Of a DNA stretch of 64,000 bases, positions 1 to 7,052 are shown piece by piece. Every line of letters starts with the position of its first letter. Within the stretch, counting starts at the first letter, position 1. A program made the position numbers and the translations under genes. Source of the stretch: Phycicoccus endophyticus (GTDB lineage: Bacteria; Actinomycetota; Actinomycetes; Actinomycetales; Dermatophilaceae); NCBI RefSeq assembly GCF_011326735.1, contig NZ_JAANCN010000012.1, forward strand, positions 1 to 64,000, written 5' to 3'. A model generated the notes under the pieces. The model saw only the letters and a program-made list of their open reading frames with translations. It ran no database searches and was not told the origin of the DNA.

Positions 1-1872
1 GGCACGCCCGAGGCGGAGGGCGCGGGGCGGGTCACCCTGACCTTCGCCCCCTCCGGCCGGTCCGTGCGCGTGCCCCCGGGGGTCTCGGTGTTCGACGCGG
101 CGTCGTGGAACGGCATCGCGGTCGACTCCACGTGCGGGGGCCACGGGACCTGCCGCAAGTGCCGTGTGCGGCTCACCGGGCCCGCCCCGGTCACCGCCCA
201 CGACGAACGGACCTTCACCGCAGAGGAGCTCGGATCCGGCTGGCGGCTGGCCTGCCTCGTCCGGGCGACCGAGGACGTCGAGGTCGAGGTGCCACCGCTC
301 GTCACCCGGCCGAAGGCCTCGACGGTCGGCGTCGGCCGGCAGGTCATCCTGCACCCGGCGGTGCAGAAGCGCTACGTCGAGCTGACCGAGCCGAGCCTCG
401 CCGACCAGCGCACCGACCTCGCGCGGCTGCGCGACGCCGTCGACGACCTCGTCCTCGAACCCGACCTGTACGCGCTGCGCCGGCTTCCGGTCGTGCTGCG
501 GCACAGCGACTTCAAGGTGACCGCCGTGGTCGTGGACGAGGCCCTCGTCGATGTCGAGCCGGGGGACACCACGGGCCGTCGGCACGCCGTCGCCGTCGAC
601 CTCGGCACGACGACCGTCGTCGCCACGCTGCTCGACCTCGGCACCGGCACTCCCGTCGCCGTCGCGTCGATGCTCAACCGGCAGCAGCCGCTCGGCGCCG
701 ACGTGATCACCCGGATCAGCGCGACGATGCTCGACCGGCGGGCCCTGGCGCGGCTCACCGAGCTCGCCCAGGAGACGCTCGTGGCGCTCGTCGAGGAGGT
801 GTGCGCCGAGGGCGGCGTCGAGCCGGCCGAGGTCTACGAGGTGGCGCTCGCGGGCAACGCGACGATGACCGCGCTCGCGCTCGGGGTCGACCCCGAGCCC
901 CTCGGTGTGGCCCCCTTCGTCCAGGCGAGCGCGGACTGGCCGGTCCTGCGGGCAGCCGACCTCGGCCTCGCCCTGCACCCGGGGGCCCGCGTCGTCGTCC
1001 TGCCGGCCCTCGGGGCCTACGTCGGCGGGGACATCGTCGCCGGCATGCTCGCGAGCGGCATGGACCGCGACAGCCGGGTGCGGCTCTTCGTCGACGTCGG
1101 CACCAACTGCGAGATCGCGCTGAGCGACGGCGAGCGGATCGTCACCACGGCGGCACCGGCGGGGCCGGCGTTCGAGGGTGGTGCGATCCGCTGCGGGATG
1201 CGGGCCGCCGACGGGGCGGTCGAGGTCGTCCGGCTCGACGCGACCGGCCCGGACCCGGCCACGGCGGTCTCCCTCGGGGTCATCGGCGACGTCGAGCCCC
1301 GTGGGCTGTGCGGCTCGGGCCTCGTCGACGCGGTCTCCGAGCTCGTGCGGGTCGGGCTGCTCGACGCCTCCGGGCGCTTCGTGCCCGACGAGGTCGCGGC
1401 CTCGGTCGCCCCGGCGCTCGCGGACCGGATGGCGCGGGTCGGGGACGGCGAGCGGGTCTTCGTCCTCCATCGTCCGTCCGCCGACGCGCCGGCGGCGGCG
1501 TGTGTCCACCTCTCCCAGCGCGACGTGCGCGAGCTGCAGTTCGCCAAGGCGGCCATCTCGACGGGGTGGAGCCTGTTGCTCGAGGAGCTCGGCCTGGTGG
1601 CCTCGCAGGTCCAGCAGGTGCTGCTCGCCGGGTCCTTCGGCTCCTACCTGTCACCGGCGTCGGCCGTGCGCATCGGGCTGGTGCCCGCGTTGCCCGTGCT
1701 GCGGATCGTCTCGGCGGGCAACGTCGCGGGGGAGGGCGCGAAGATGGTCCTGCTCTCGCAGCGGGAGCGCACCGGGGCCCGGGCGCTGCTCGAGGAGGTG
1801 ACCTATGTCGAGCTCTCCGACCGCGCGGACTTCAACGACCGCTTCGTCGACCAGCTCGCCTTCCCCCCGTGA
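1..1872 (+). CDS. RACo-type corrinoid-protein reductive activator (2Fe-2S + ASKHA ATPase), 5' end outside window
   Basis: The frame is open through base 1, so only the last 623 codons are seen. Proteins of this class (RACo, DUF4445) use ATP and a low-potential 2Fe-2S cluster to return oxidised Co(II) corrinoid to Co(I) in cytosolic B12-dependent methyl-transfer systems. Counting codons from base 1, the ferredoxin-like domain has ligands C45, C51, C54 and C85. An actin-like ATPase region starts near codon 197 with the phosphate loop VDLGTTTVVATLLD, and DVGTNCEIALSDG lies near codon 365. A DUF1638 gene follows within 5 bp, and an MTHFR-family gene lies 1.9 kb on. The corrinoid protein and methyltransferase would be expected upstream of the window. 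The family call is firm; the substrate is not known. Confidence 0.88.
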   Translation, partial: GTPEAEGAGRVTLTFAPSGRSVRVPPGVSVFDAASWNGIAVDSTCGGHGTCRKCRVRLTGPAPVTAHDERTFTAEELGSGWRLACLVRATEDVEVEVPPLVTRPKASTVGVGRQVILHPAVQKRYVELTEPSLADQRTDLARLRDAVDDLVLEPDLYALRRLPVVLRHSDFKVTAVVVDEALVDVEPGDTTGRRHAVAVDLGTTTVVATLLDLGTGTPVAVASMLNRQQPLGADVITRISATMLDRRALARLTELAQETLVALVEEVCAEGGVEPAEVYEVALAGNATMTALALGVDPEPLGVAPFVQASADWPVLRAADLGLALHPGARVVVLPALGAYVGGDIVAGMLASGMDRDSRVRLFVDVGTNCEIALSDGERIVTTAAPAGPAFEGGAIRCGMRAADGAVEVVRLDATGPDPATAVSLGVIGDVEPRGLCGSGLVDAVSELVRVGLLDASGRFVPDEVAASVAPALADRMARVGDGERVFVLHRPSADAPAAACVHLSQRDVRELQFAKAAISTGWSLLLEELGLVASQVQQVLLAGSFGSYLSPASAVRIGLVPALPVLRIVSAGNVAGEGAKMVLLSQRERTGARALLEEVTYVELSDRADFNDRFVDQLAFPP

Positions 1873-1876
1873 CGCC

Positions 1877-2509
1877 GTGGCCCTCGGTGGGCGGGGCGCG
1901 CGTGAGCGGGTCGGGCTCGTCGCGTGCGGGGCGCTGGCGCAGCCGGCCGCGCAGGTCGCGGCCCGGCGGGGATGGCCGGTGGACGTCCACCCCCTGCCGC
2001 CGCTGCTGCACAACCGCCCGGAGCGGATCGCCGACGAGGTCGCGCGTCTCGTGAGCACGCTGCGCGACCGGGGTTACCGGGAGGTCGTCGTCGGGTACGC
2101 CGACTGCGGTACCTACGGTGCCCTCGACGCCGTGTGCGCGCGGCTCGGGGTGGCGCGGCTGCCGGGCCTGCACTGCTACGACCTGTACGCCGGGGCCGCC
2201 GCGGTGGAGACGCTCGCGGCGCAGGAGCCGGGCACCTACCTGCTCACGGACTTCCTCGTGCGTTCCTTCGAGCGCACCGTGGTCCACGAGCTCGGGCTCG
2301 ACCGGTACCCGCAGCTGCGTGCGGACTACTTCGGCCACTACACGCGGGTGCTCTGGCTGGCCCAGGCGCAGGACCCGGTGGAACTGGCCGAGCTGCGCGT
2401 GCTGGCGCAGCGTGCCGCCGAGCGCACCGGCCTCCCGCTGCAGGTCAGGGTGACGGGCACCGGAGGGCTCGAGCGGGCCCTCGGGGCCCTGGTCGGCGCT
2501 GCCCGCTGA
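1877..2509 (+). CDS. DUF1638 domain protein, partner of the corrinoid activator
   Basis: About 210 residues. The biochemical role of DUF1638 is not established; the family recurs beside corrinoid methyltransferases and RACo-type activators. The domain begins immediately after the proposed GTG start (RVGLVACGALAQ). Conserved-looking cysteines lie in YADCGTYGALDAVCARLG and LHCYDLYAG and could bind a metal or cofactor. The frame stays open upstream inside the RACo gene, but GTG 1877, 5 bp after that gene's stop, fits the domain boundary. The gene is almost certainly co-transcribed and translationally coupled with the activator. It ends 3 bp before the convergent MarR gene, with no terminator hairpin visible between them. 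Confidence 0.75.
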   Translation: MALGGRGARERVGLVACGALAQPAAQVAARRGWPVDVHPLPPLLHNRPERIADEVARLVSTLRDRGYREVVVGYADCGTYGALDAVCARLGVARLPGLHCYDLYAGAAAVETLAAQEPGTYLLTDFLVRSFERTVVHELGLDRYPQLRADYFGHYTRVLWLAQAQDPVELAELRVLAQRAAERTGLPLQVRVTGTGGLERALGALVGAAR

Positions 2510-2512
2510 GGG

Positions 2513-3040
2513 TCAGCAGGGCGTGCCCGGACAGCCGGGAGGCGTCTGTCCGGACTCGAGGTCGATGCCCGCGGCCCGGGCGACCTGGCGGGCCGCCGAC
2601 CCGAGGGCGCGCAGCTCCTCGGCGTCGAGGACGTCGACGACGAGCCGCCGAGCCTCGGCGACGTGGCCGGGCGCTGTCTCGCGCAGCTTGGCCATCCCGG
2701 CGTCGGTGAGCCGCGCCTCCACCCGGCGGCCCTGCCCACCAGGGCACGGGGAACGGGTGAGCCAGCCGTCGCGCTCGAGGCGGGTGACGGCGTGGGAGAG
2801 CCGGGAGAGTGAGCCGCGCGAGAGGTGGGCGAGCTCGCTGAGGGCGAGGGTGTGGCCGGGGGCCTCGGAGAGCGCCGCGAGCACGTGGTACTCGAAGGAG
2901 TTCATCCCGGCGTCCCGCTTGAGCTGGGCGTCCAGCGCCGTGGGGAGGGCCACGACGAGGGACATCAGCGAGCGCCAGTCGCGCAGCTGGTCCTGCTCGA
3001 GCCAGCGGACCTCGCCGGCGGTGGCCTCTCGTGGTGACAT
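2513..3040 (-). CDS. MarR-family transcriptional regulator
   Basis: A 175-residue winged-helix regulator. The helix-turn-helix (residues ~60-90) includes LALSELAHLSRGSLSRLSHAVT, followed by the wing region LERDGWLTRSPCPGGQGRRV; flanking helices form the dimer interface typical of MarR. ATG 3040 was preferred over an in-frame ATG 36 bp upstream, because the upstream choice would read through the operator region. The C-terminal tail holds one Cys in CPGTPC and one in the wing, so thiol sensing is possible but unproven. It is divergent from an FMN azoreductase gene across an 86-bp gap holding two near-identical palindromes, as in MarR systems that repress a neighbouring quinone or azo reductase. 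It is therefore the likely repressor of that gene and of itself. Confidence 0.85.
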   Translation of the reverse strand: MSPREATAGEVRWLEQDQLRDWRSLMSLVVALPTALDAQLKRDAGMNSFEYHVLAALSEAPGHTLALSELAHLSRGSLSRLSHAVTRLERDGWLTRSPCPGGQGRRVEARLTDAGMAKLRETAPGHVAEARRLVVDVLDAEELRALGSAARQVARAAGIDLESGQTPPGCPGTPC

Positions 3041-3059
3041 CGGCCCAGGGTAACGCCAA

Positions 3060-3101
3060 CTTGAACATTCAAGCAAGATCGCCTACGGTCGTGAACGTTC
3101 A
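3060..3101. promoter_or_regulatory. Azoreductase promoter with two MarR-type palindromic operators
   Basis: Two inverted repeats with the same core: CTTGAACATTCAAG at 3060-3073 (6-bp arms, 2-bp spacer) and TGAACGTTCA at 3092-3101 (perfect). Their centres are 30 bp apart, about three helical turns. A sigma-70-like promoter sits exactly between and within them: -35 TTGAAC at 3061-3066, a 17-bp spacer, and -10 TACGGT at 3084-3089. Operator 1 covers the -35 box and operator 2 the expected transcription start. This is an arrangement for tight repression by the divergently encoded MarR protein (inference). Confidence 0.75.
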
Positions 3102-3126
3102 ACCCCACGTCTCCGAAGGAGCCCCC

Positions 3127-3765
3127 ATGTCCGTCCTCCGCATCGACGCCTCCATCCAGGGCGAGCGGTCCGCGAGCAGCGCGCTCGCCGACCTCGTCCT
3201 CGAGGAGCTGACGAGCCACCGCCCCGGCACCGACGTCGTCCGCCGGCACCTGGGTGCCGAGCCGCTGCCCGCGGACGCCTGGCCGCTCGCGGTCGGCGGC
3301 TCGTTCACCCCGGAGGCCGACCGAACGCCGCAGCAGCAGGAGGCCGTGGAGCTCGCCGGGACCGTCGCCGAGGAGCTGCGCAGCGCCGAGGCCGCGGTCC
3401 TCGCGCTCCCGCTGTACAACTGGGGGGTCTCCCAGCACGTCAAGGCGTGGGTCGACCTGGCCATCGCCGGCGCCGAGCCCGGCGCCCGCCTGCTCGACGG
3501 CACGCCCGTGGTCGCCCTCGTCACCCGCGGTGGCTCGTACGCGCCCGGAACCCCGAAGGAGGGCTGGGACCACAGCACCGACTACCTGCGCCGCATCCTC
3601 GTCGACGTCTGGGGTGGCGAGCTGACCCTCATCGAGCGCGAGCTGACCCTGGCGGGCGTCAACCCGGCCATGGAGGGGCTCGTCGACCTCGGCACCGACC
3701 TGCGCCGCACCGCCGAGGAGGCAGCCGTGCTCGCCGGCGCCGAGCTCGCCCGCCGGGCGGCCTGA
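3127..3765 (+). CDS. FMN-dependent NADH-azoreductase / NAD(P)H-quinone reductase family
   Basis: A 212-residue flavodoxin-like-fold enzyme of the AzoR/NQO family, a cytosolic reductase of azo dyes and quinones using FMN and NAD(P)H. The N-terminus VLRIDASIQGERSASSAL matches the phosphate-binding loop of AzoR-type proteins. PLYNWGVSQHVKAWVD near residue 97 and VTRGGSYAPG near residue 137 correspond to the FMN isoalloxazine-contacting segments. The start ATG has a good ribosome site (GAAGGAG, 5-nt spacing). The divergent MarR gene and twin operators indicate inducible detoxification of electrophiles or quinones. The true substrate cannot be read from sequence. Confidence 0.85.
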   Translation: MSVLRIDASIQGERSASSALADLVLEELTSHRPGTDVVRRHLGAEPLPADAWPLAVGGSFTPEADRTPQQQEAVELAGTVAEELRSAEAAVLALPLYNWGVSQHVKAWVDLAIAGAEPGARLLDGTPVVALVTRGGSYAPGTPKEGWDHSTDYLRRILVDVWGGELTLIERELTLAGVNPAMEGLVDLGTDLRRTAEEAAVLAGAELARRAA

Positions 3766-3784
3766 GCCCGGGGCGCGGGGGCGC

Positions 3785-4672
3785 TCAGCCGTCCTGGTGC
3801 CCGCCGCGGCCCGTGGGGTGCACCCGCTCCTCACGGGCCCGGGCGAGCATGCCCTGGCGCCAGGTCTCGACGACGCCGACCTGGTTGAACGTGAAGACGT
3901 GCAGGCCGGCGATGCCCAGGGCCGGGTTGGCCGACAGTGCCGCCACCCGGCTGACGAACCGGTCGCTCGAGAACCCGGGGGCCGCGATCCGGGCGAACAC
4001 CGACTTCTGCTTGCGCAGGAAGCGCAGCGACTCGCCGACCCCGATCTTCGTGGCCATCCCGAGCAGCTTCGTGCGCTCGACCGGGCCGGGTACGCCGACG
4101 AGCAGGGGCAGCTCGACGCGGCGTCGCCGCACCCGTTCGCACCACGTGCCCAGGTGCTCGGCGTCGAAGGTCATGTTGGACACGATGTGGGTCGCGTAGG
4201 CGCGCTTGTCCCACATCGCCTGCACCGTGACGTCGTCGTCGATGGTGGGGTGCGACTCGGGGTAGCCGGTGATGCCGACCTGGGTGAACGGGTGCTCCAT
4301 CGTCGCCAGGTCCCGCAGCAGGTCGAGGGCGCAGTCGTAGTCCCCGGCCGGCGGGTCGGCGTCACCGCCGGGGACGAACGCCGCCGTGACCCCGGCCTCG
4401 GCCAGCCGGGCGACCACCTCCTGGAGCTCGCCGCGGCCGGTGAGCATCCGGGCCGCGAGGTGCGGCACGACCGGCCAGCCGGCTCGCGCGAGCGTGGTGG
4501 CGGTCGAGAGCGTGGCCTCCAGGCCCTTGCCCGGGGCGGCGGTGACGGTGACGGTGACCGAGGGCGGCACGTGCTCGCCGACGGCGTCGACGACGGAGGC
4601 GGTCGGCATCACCTCGTAGCGCGCCCCCTCGAGGAGCCGCACGAGCGCCACCGTGGGAAGTTCGTTGCTCAT
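3785..4672 (-). CDS. Methylenetetrahydrofolate reductase-family protein
   Basis: A 295-residue (beta/alpha)8 flavoprotein of the MetF/MTHFR superfamily, which interconverts 5,10-methylene- and 5-methyl-tetrahydrofolate. The N-terminus FSxE-like region is replaced by YEVMPTASVVDAVGEHVPP, typical of the divergent MTHFR paralogues that accompany corrinoid demethylation genes. Further family segments are ITGYPESHPTI, AYATHIVSNMTFDAEHLG and LHVFTFNQVGVVETW near the C-terminus. ATG 4672 is chosen because the longer frame upstream has no similarity. With RACo and DUF1638 nearby it probably oxidises methyl-THF produced from methylated amines or betaine (inference). It is not obviously the biosynthetic MetF. 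An alternative is a distinct C1-flavoprotein. Confidence 0.8.
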   Translation of the reverse strand: MSNELPTVALVRLLEGARYEVMPTASVVDAVGEHVPPSVTVTVTAAPGKGLEATLSTATTLARAGWPVVPHLAARMLTGRGELQEVVARLAEAGVTAAFVPGGDADPPAGDYDCALDLLRDLATMEHPFTQVGITGYPESHPTIDDDVTVQAMWDKRAYATHIVSNMTFDAEHLGTWCERVRRRRVELPLLVGVPGPVERTKLLGMATKIGVGESLRFLRKQKSVFARIAAPGFSSDRFVSRVAALSANPALGIAGLHVFTFNQVGVVETWRQGMLARAREERVHPTGRGGHQDG

Positions 4673-4781
4673 CGCGCAACCCGTCTCGTCATGCGCACCG
4701 ACCGGCCCAGCGTAGGGGGCGGGCGGGGGTTGCACCAGAGGCGTCCGCCCCCTGTCCGGAGGGGGTGGCACGCTGGCCGAC

Positions 4782-4976
4782 ATGGACCAGCGCATCTCGT
4801 TCGTCACCCCGGCCGCTGCCGCGGGGGCGACGGTCGGCGCGGCGACCGACCGTGAGTGGGGCGGCTACACCGGCTACTTCGCCGACCCCGACGGCGTGCG
4901 GTGGGAGGTGGCCTGGAACCCCGGCCCGGTCGGCCGGCGGGTGGTCCCGGGCACGGTCACCGCCCCACGCCGCTGA
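4782..4976 (+). pseudogene. VOC/glyoxalase-family protein relic with internal deletion
   Basis: A 64-codon frame that joins the usual N-terminal beta strand of a VOC protein (MDQRISFVT) directly to the usual C-terminal half (REWGGYTGYFADPDGVRWE and VAWNPGP). Intact relatives are about 130-140 residues, so roughly 70 central residues holding the first metal-binding strand and the helices are missing in frame. The remnant cannot form the paired beta-alpha-beta-beta-beta modules needed for metal binding. It has no obvious ribosome site. Probably a decaying gene; a functional micro-protein is much less likely. Confidence 0.65.
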
Positions 4977-4986
4977 GTGCCGGGCC

Positions 4987-5250
4987 TCAGAGGCCGGCGG
5001 CGCGCTGCGGGGTGGCGTGGCGGGCGTAGTAGGCGCGCAGGTTCTCCAGGAGCACGGCGCGGATGACGAGGGCCTCGGCGCTGCTCTCGCCGCTGGCCTC
5101 CTGGGTGTCGACGGCGACGAGGAGGTCCTCGATCTCCGCCGGGGTCTGGTAGTGCGCGAGGTCCTCGCGCAGGCGGCGGGTGACGGCGCGGCGCTCGCGG
5201 CGCTCGCGCAGCTCGTCCCGGACGGTGCTGATCAGGGTGGTGGTCGCCAT
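4987..5250 (-). CDS. Small hypothetical protein (87 aa)
   Basis: An 87-residue, highly charged, predicted all-helical protein. Its N-terminal half is rich in Arg/Glu (RDELRERRERRAVTRRLRED) and could form a short coiled coil. The middle (TPAEIEDLLVAVDTQE) and the C-terminal YYARHATPQRAAGL are less charged. No signal peptide, cysteine motif or membrane segment. It is divergent from the LysR gene over a 76-bp A+T-richer intergenic region, so the LysR protein might control it. I do not recognise the family. Codon use is like its neighbours, which supports a real gene. Confidence 0.6.
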   Translation of the reverse strand: MATTTLISTVRDELRERRERRAVTRRLREDLAHYQTPAEIEDLLVAVDTQEASGESSAEALVIRAVLLENLRAYYARHATPQRAAGL

Positions 5251-5300
5251 GCCTCCAGTGTCCGCGCGGCCTTAACCATGCGTCCAATGAAATCCGGATA

Positions 5301-5320
5301 TAGACAACATGTCCTAGAGT
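5301..5320 (+). promoter_or_regulatory. LysR-gene promoter with candidate autoregulatory half-palindrome
   Basis: The -10-like hexamer TAGAGT (5315-5320) lies 6 nt before the ATG of the LysR gene, implying a leaderless transcript. Just upstream, GACA-ACA-TGTC (5303-5313) is an interrupted inverted repeat inside the most A+T-rich patch of the region. It could be the LysR binding site controlling both divergent genes. No convincing -35 box was found. Confidence 0.45.
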
Positions 5321-5326
5321 TATGGA

Positions 5327-6232
5327 ATGGACACGGATGCGCTGCGCTGGTTCCAGCTCGTCGCCGACGGCTACACGGTCACCGAGGTCGGCGCGATCTT
5401 CGGGGTGAGCCAGCCGGGGGTCTCCCGCGCGCTGGCCCGGCTCGAGGGCGAGGTCGGCACCGCGCTGCTGCACCGGCACGGCCGCGTCCTGCGCATGACG
5501 CACGCCGGGACGGCGTTCAAGCGGCACGTCGACCCGCTCGTCAACCACCTCGACGACGGGCTCGCCGCGGTCGGCGAGATCGTCGACCCGGAGAGCGGCG
5601 TGGTCACCCTCGCCTACCCGCTGAGCCTCGGCAGCTGGCTCGTGCCGGCGCTCGTCGGGGCGTTCCGCCGGGAGCACCCCCGGGTCCGGGTCGCCCTGGA
5701 GCGGACCGCGGCCGGCGAGGACGGGCGGATCTCCGCGCAGCTCGCGACCCGCAGGGCCGACCTGGAGCTCACGGCGGCACGGGTCGTCGGCCAGGGCGTG
5801 GCCTGGCAGCGGATCCTGCTCGAGCCGCTGGTCCTCGCCGTCGGCACGAACCACCCGCTGGCGGGGCGGGAGAGCGTCTCCGTCGCCGAGGTCGCGGGCG
5901 AGCCGTTCGTCCTGCGGGCCCCGCCCTCGGGCATGCGCGAGCAGACCCTCGCCCTGTGCCGGGCCGCCGGGTTCGAGCCCGAGGTCGGCACCGAGGCCGA
6001 GGACCTGCCGACCATCCGGGGGTTCGTCGCCGCCGGGCTCGGCGTCTCCGTCGTGCCCGCGCAGGGCCTGCGGGTGCCGACGACCTTCGCCCGGACCCGC
6101 CTGCTCCCGCTCACCGACGACGGCGCCCACCGCGAGGTCGGTCTGGCCTGGGTGCAGGGTCGGCCGCTCCTGCCGTCGGCGGAGGCCTTCCGCCGGTTCG
6201 TCCTGCGCTCGGGGACCGACGCCCTGGAGTGA
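5327..6232 (+). CDS. LysR-family transcriptional regulator
   Basis: A 301-residue LysR-type regulator. The N-terminal winged HTH (residues ~3-62) includes VTEVGAIFGVSQPGVSRALA followed by LEGEVGTALLHRHGR. A linker helix then leads to a periplasmic-binding-like effector domain (~90-295) with VVTLAYPLSLGSWLVPALV at its start and the LysR-typical segment RGFVAAGLGVSVVP near residue 238. The architecture resembles the regulators of multidrug or amino-acid transporter genes (YybE-like), but no target is certain. The start is fixed by the -10 hexamer 6 nt upstream (leaderless). The divergent 87-aa gene is the first candidate target. ParA lies 40 bp downstream on the same strand, so read-through is possible. 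Confidence 0.88.
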   Translation: MDTDALRWFQLVADGYTVTEVGAIFGVSQPGVSRALARLEGEVGTALLHRHGRVLRMTHAGTAFKRHVDPLVNHLDDGLAAVGEIVDPESGVVTLAYPLSLGSWLVPALVGAFRREHPRVRVALERTAAGEDGRISAQLATRRADLELTAARVVGQGVAWQRILLEPLVLAVGTNHPLAGRESVSVAEVAGEPFVLRAPPSGMREQTLALCRAAGFEPEVGTEAEDLPTIRGFVAAGLGVSVVPAQGLRVPTTFARTRLLPLTDDGAHREVGLAWVQGRPLLPSAEAFRRFVLRSGTDALE

Positions 6233-6272
6233 GAGAATCGTCGCAACCCCCACCCACCGGAAGGGACGCGGC

Positions 6273-7046
6273 ATGCCGACGCAGCGCAAGGCCCGGATCC
6301 TCGCCCTGGCCAACCAGAAGGGCGGCGTCGCCAAGACGACGTCGGTCGCCTCGCTCGGCGCCGCGTTCGCCGAGGCCGGTCGCCGGGTGCTGCTGGTCGA
6401 CCTCGACCCCCAGGCGTGCCTGACCTTCAGCCTGGGCGTGGACCCCGACACGGTCGAGGCCTCGGTCCACGACGTGCTCGTCGGGGGTCGCGACCTCACC
6501 GAGGTCCTCCACCGGTGCGACGACGGCGTCGACCTCGTGCCCAGCTCGATCGAGCTCGCCGGGGCCGAGGCCGTCCTGCTCGGCCGCCCGGCTCGCGAGT
6601 ACGTCCTGCAGACCGCCCTGGAGCCGGTGCGGCGCGACTACGACGTCATCCTGCTCGACTGCTCCCCGAGCCTCGGGGTGCTCACCCTCAACGCCCTGAC
6701 CGCGGCCCAGGGGGTGGTCGTGCCGATGCCGTGCGAGATGCTCGGCCACCGCGGTGTCGGGCAGCTGCTCGACACGGTCACCGACGTGCGCCGGATCCTC
6801 AACAGGCGGCTGCGGGTGCTCGGCATCCTCCCGACGCTCTACGACGGCCGCAGCACGCACGCCCGTGAGGTTCTCGAGGACGTCGGCGAGCGGTACGGCG
6901 TCCCCGTCCTCTCGCCGCCGATCCCGCGGACAGTCCGCTTCGCCGAGGCCCCGGCGGTGGGGCGCTCCATCCTCGCCACCTCGCGCTCGAGCAAGGGGGC
7001 CCGGGCCTACCGGGAGGTCGCGGCCGGGATGCTCGAGCAGCTCTGA
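6273..7046 (+). CDS. Orphan ParA-family ATPase
   Basis: A 257-residue ParA/Soj/MinD-type ATPase. It has the deviant Walker A KGGVAKTT with signature Lys16 and P-loop Lys21, switch I/II segments VDLDPQACLTF and ILLDCSPSLGVLTLNAL, and a C-terminal nucleoid-binding-like basic patch. No ParB gene is adjacent, so it is not the chromosomal parAB pair. A Soj/ParA-like gene stands near the rhlE helicase in mycobacteria too (Rv3213c, from memory), suggesting an ancient neighbourhood. Likely roles are positioning of a cytoplasmic or membrane cargo. The start is the ATG with an upstream GGAAGGGAC ribosome site. It converges on the permease gene, ending 6 bp from it. Confidence 0.88.
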   Translation: MPTQRKARILALANQKGGVAKTTSVASLGAAFAEAGRRVLLVDLDPQACLTFSLGVDPDTVEASVHDVLVGGRDLTEVLHRCDDGVDLVPSSIELAGAEAVLLGRPAREYVLQTALEPVRRDYDVILLDCSPSLGVLTLNALTAAQGVVVPMPCEMLGHRGVGQLLDTVTDVRRILNRRLRVLGILPTLYDGRSTHAREVLEDVGERYGVPVLSPPIPRTVRFAEAPAVGRSILATSRSSKGARAYREVAAGMLEQL

Positions 7047-7052
7047 GCCGCC

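Noticed and set aside
3092-3101. TGAACGTTCA as a LexA box
   Set aside because: Lacks the N4 spacer between half sites required by the actinobacterial SOS box; better explained as a MarR operator.
3797-4855. Long open frame antisense to the MTHFR-family gene
   Set aside because: Composition is a G+C-driven shadow (Arg/Asp/Val-rich, no domain); the opposite strand has clear family signatures.
5526-5640. HD-GYP or other signalling domain near the LysR effector region
   Set aside because: All motifs fit the LysR effector fold; no HD motif present.
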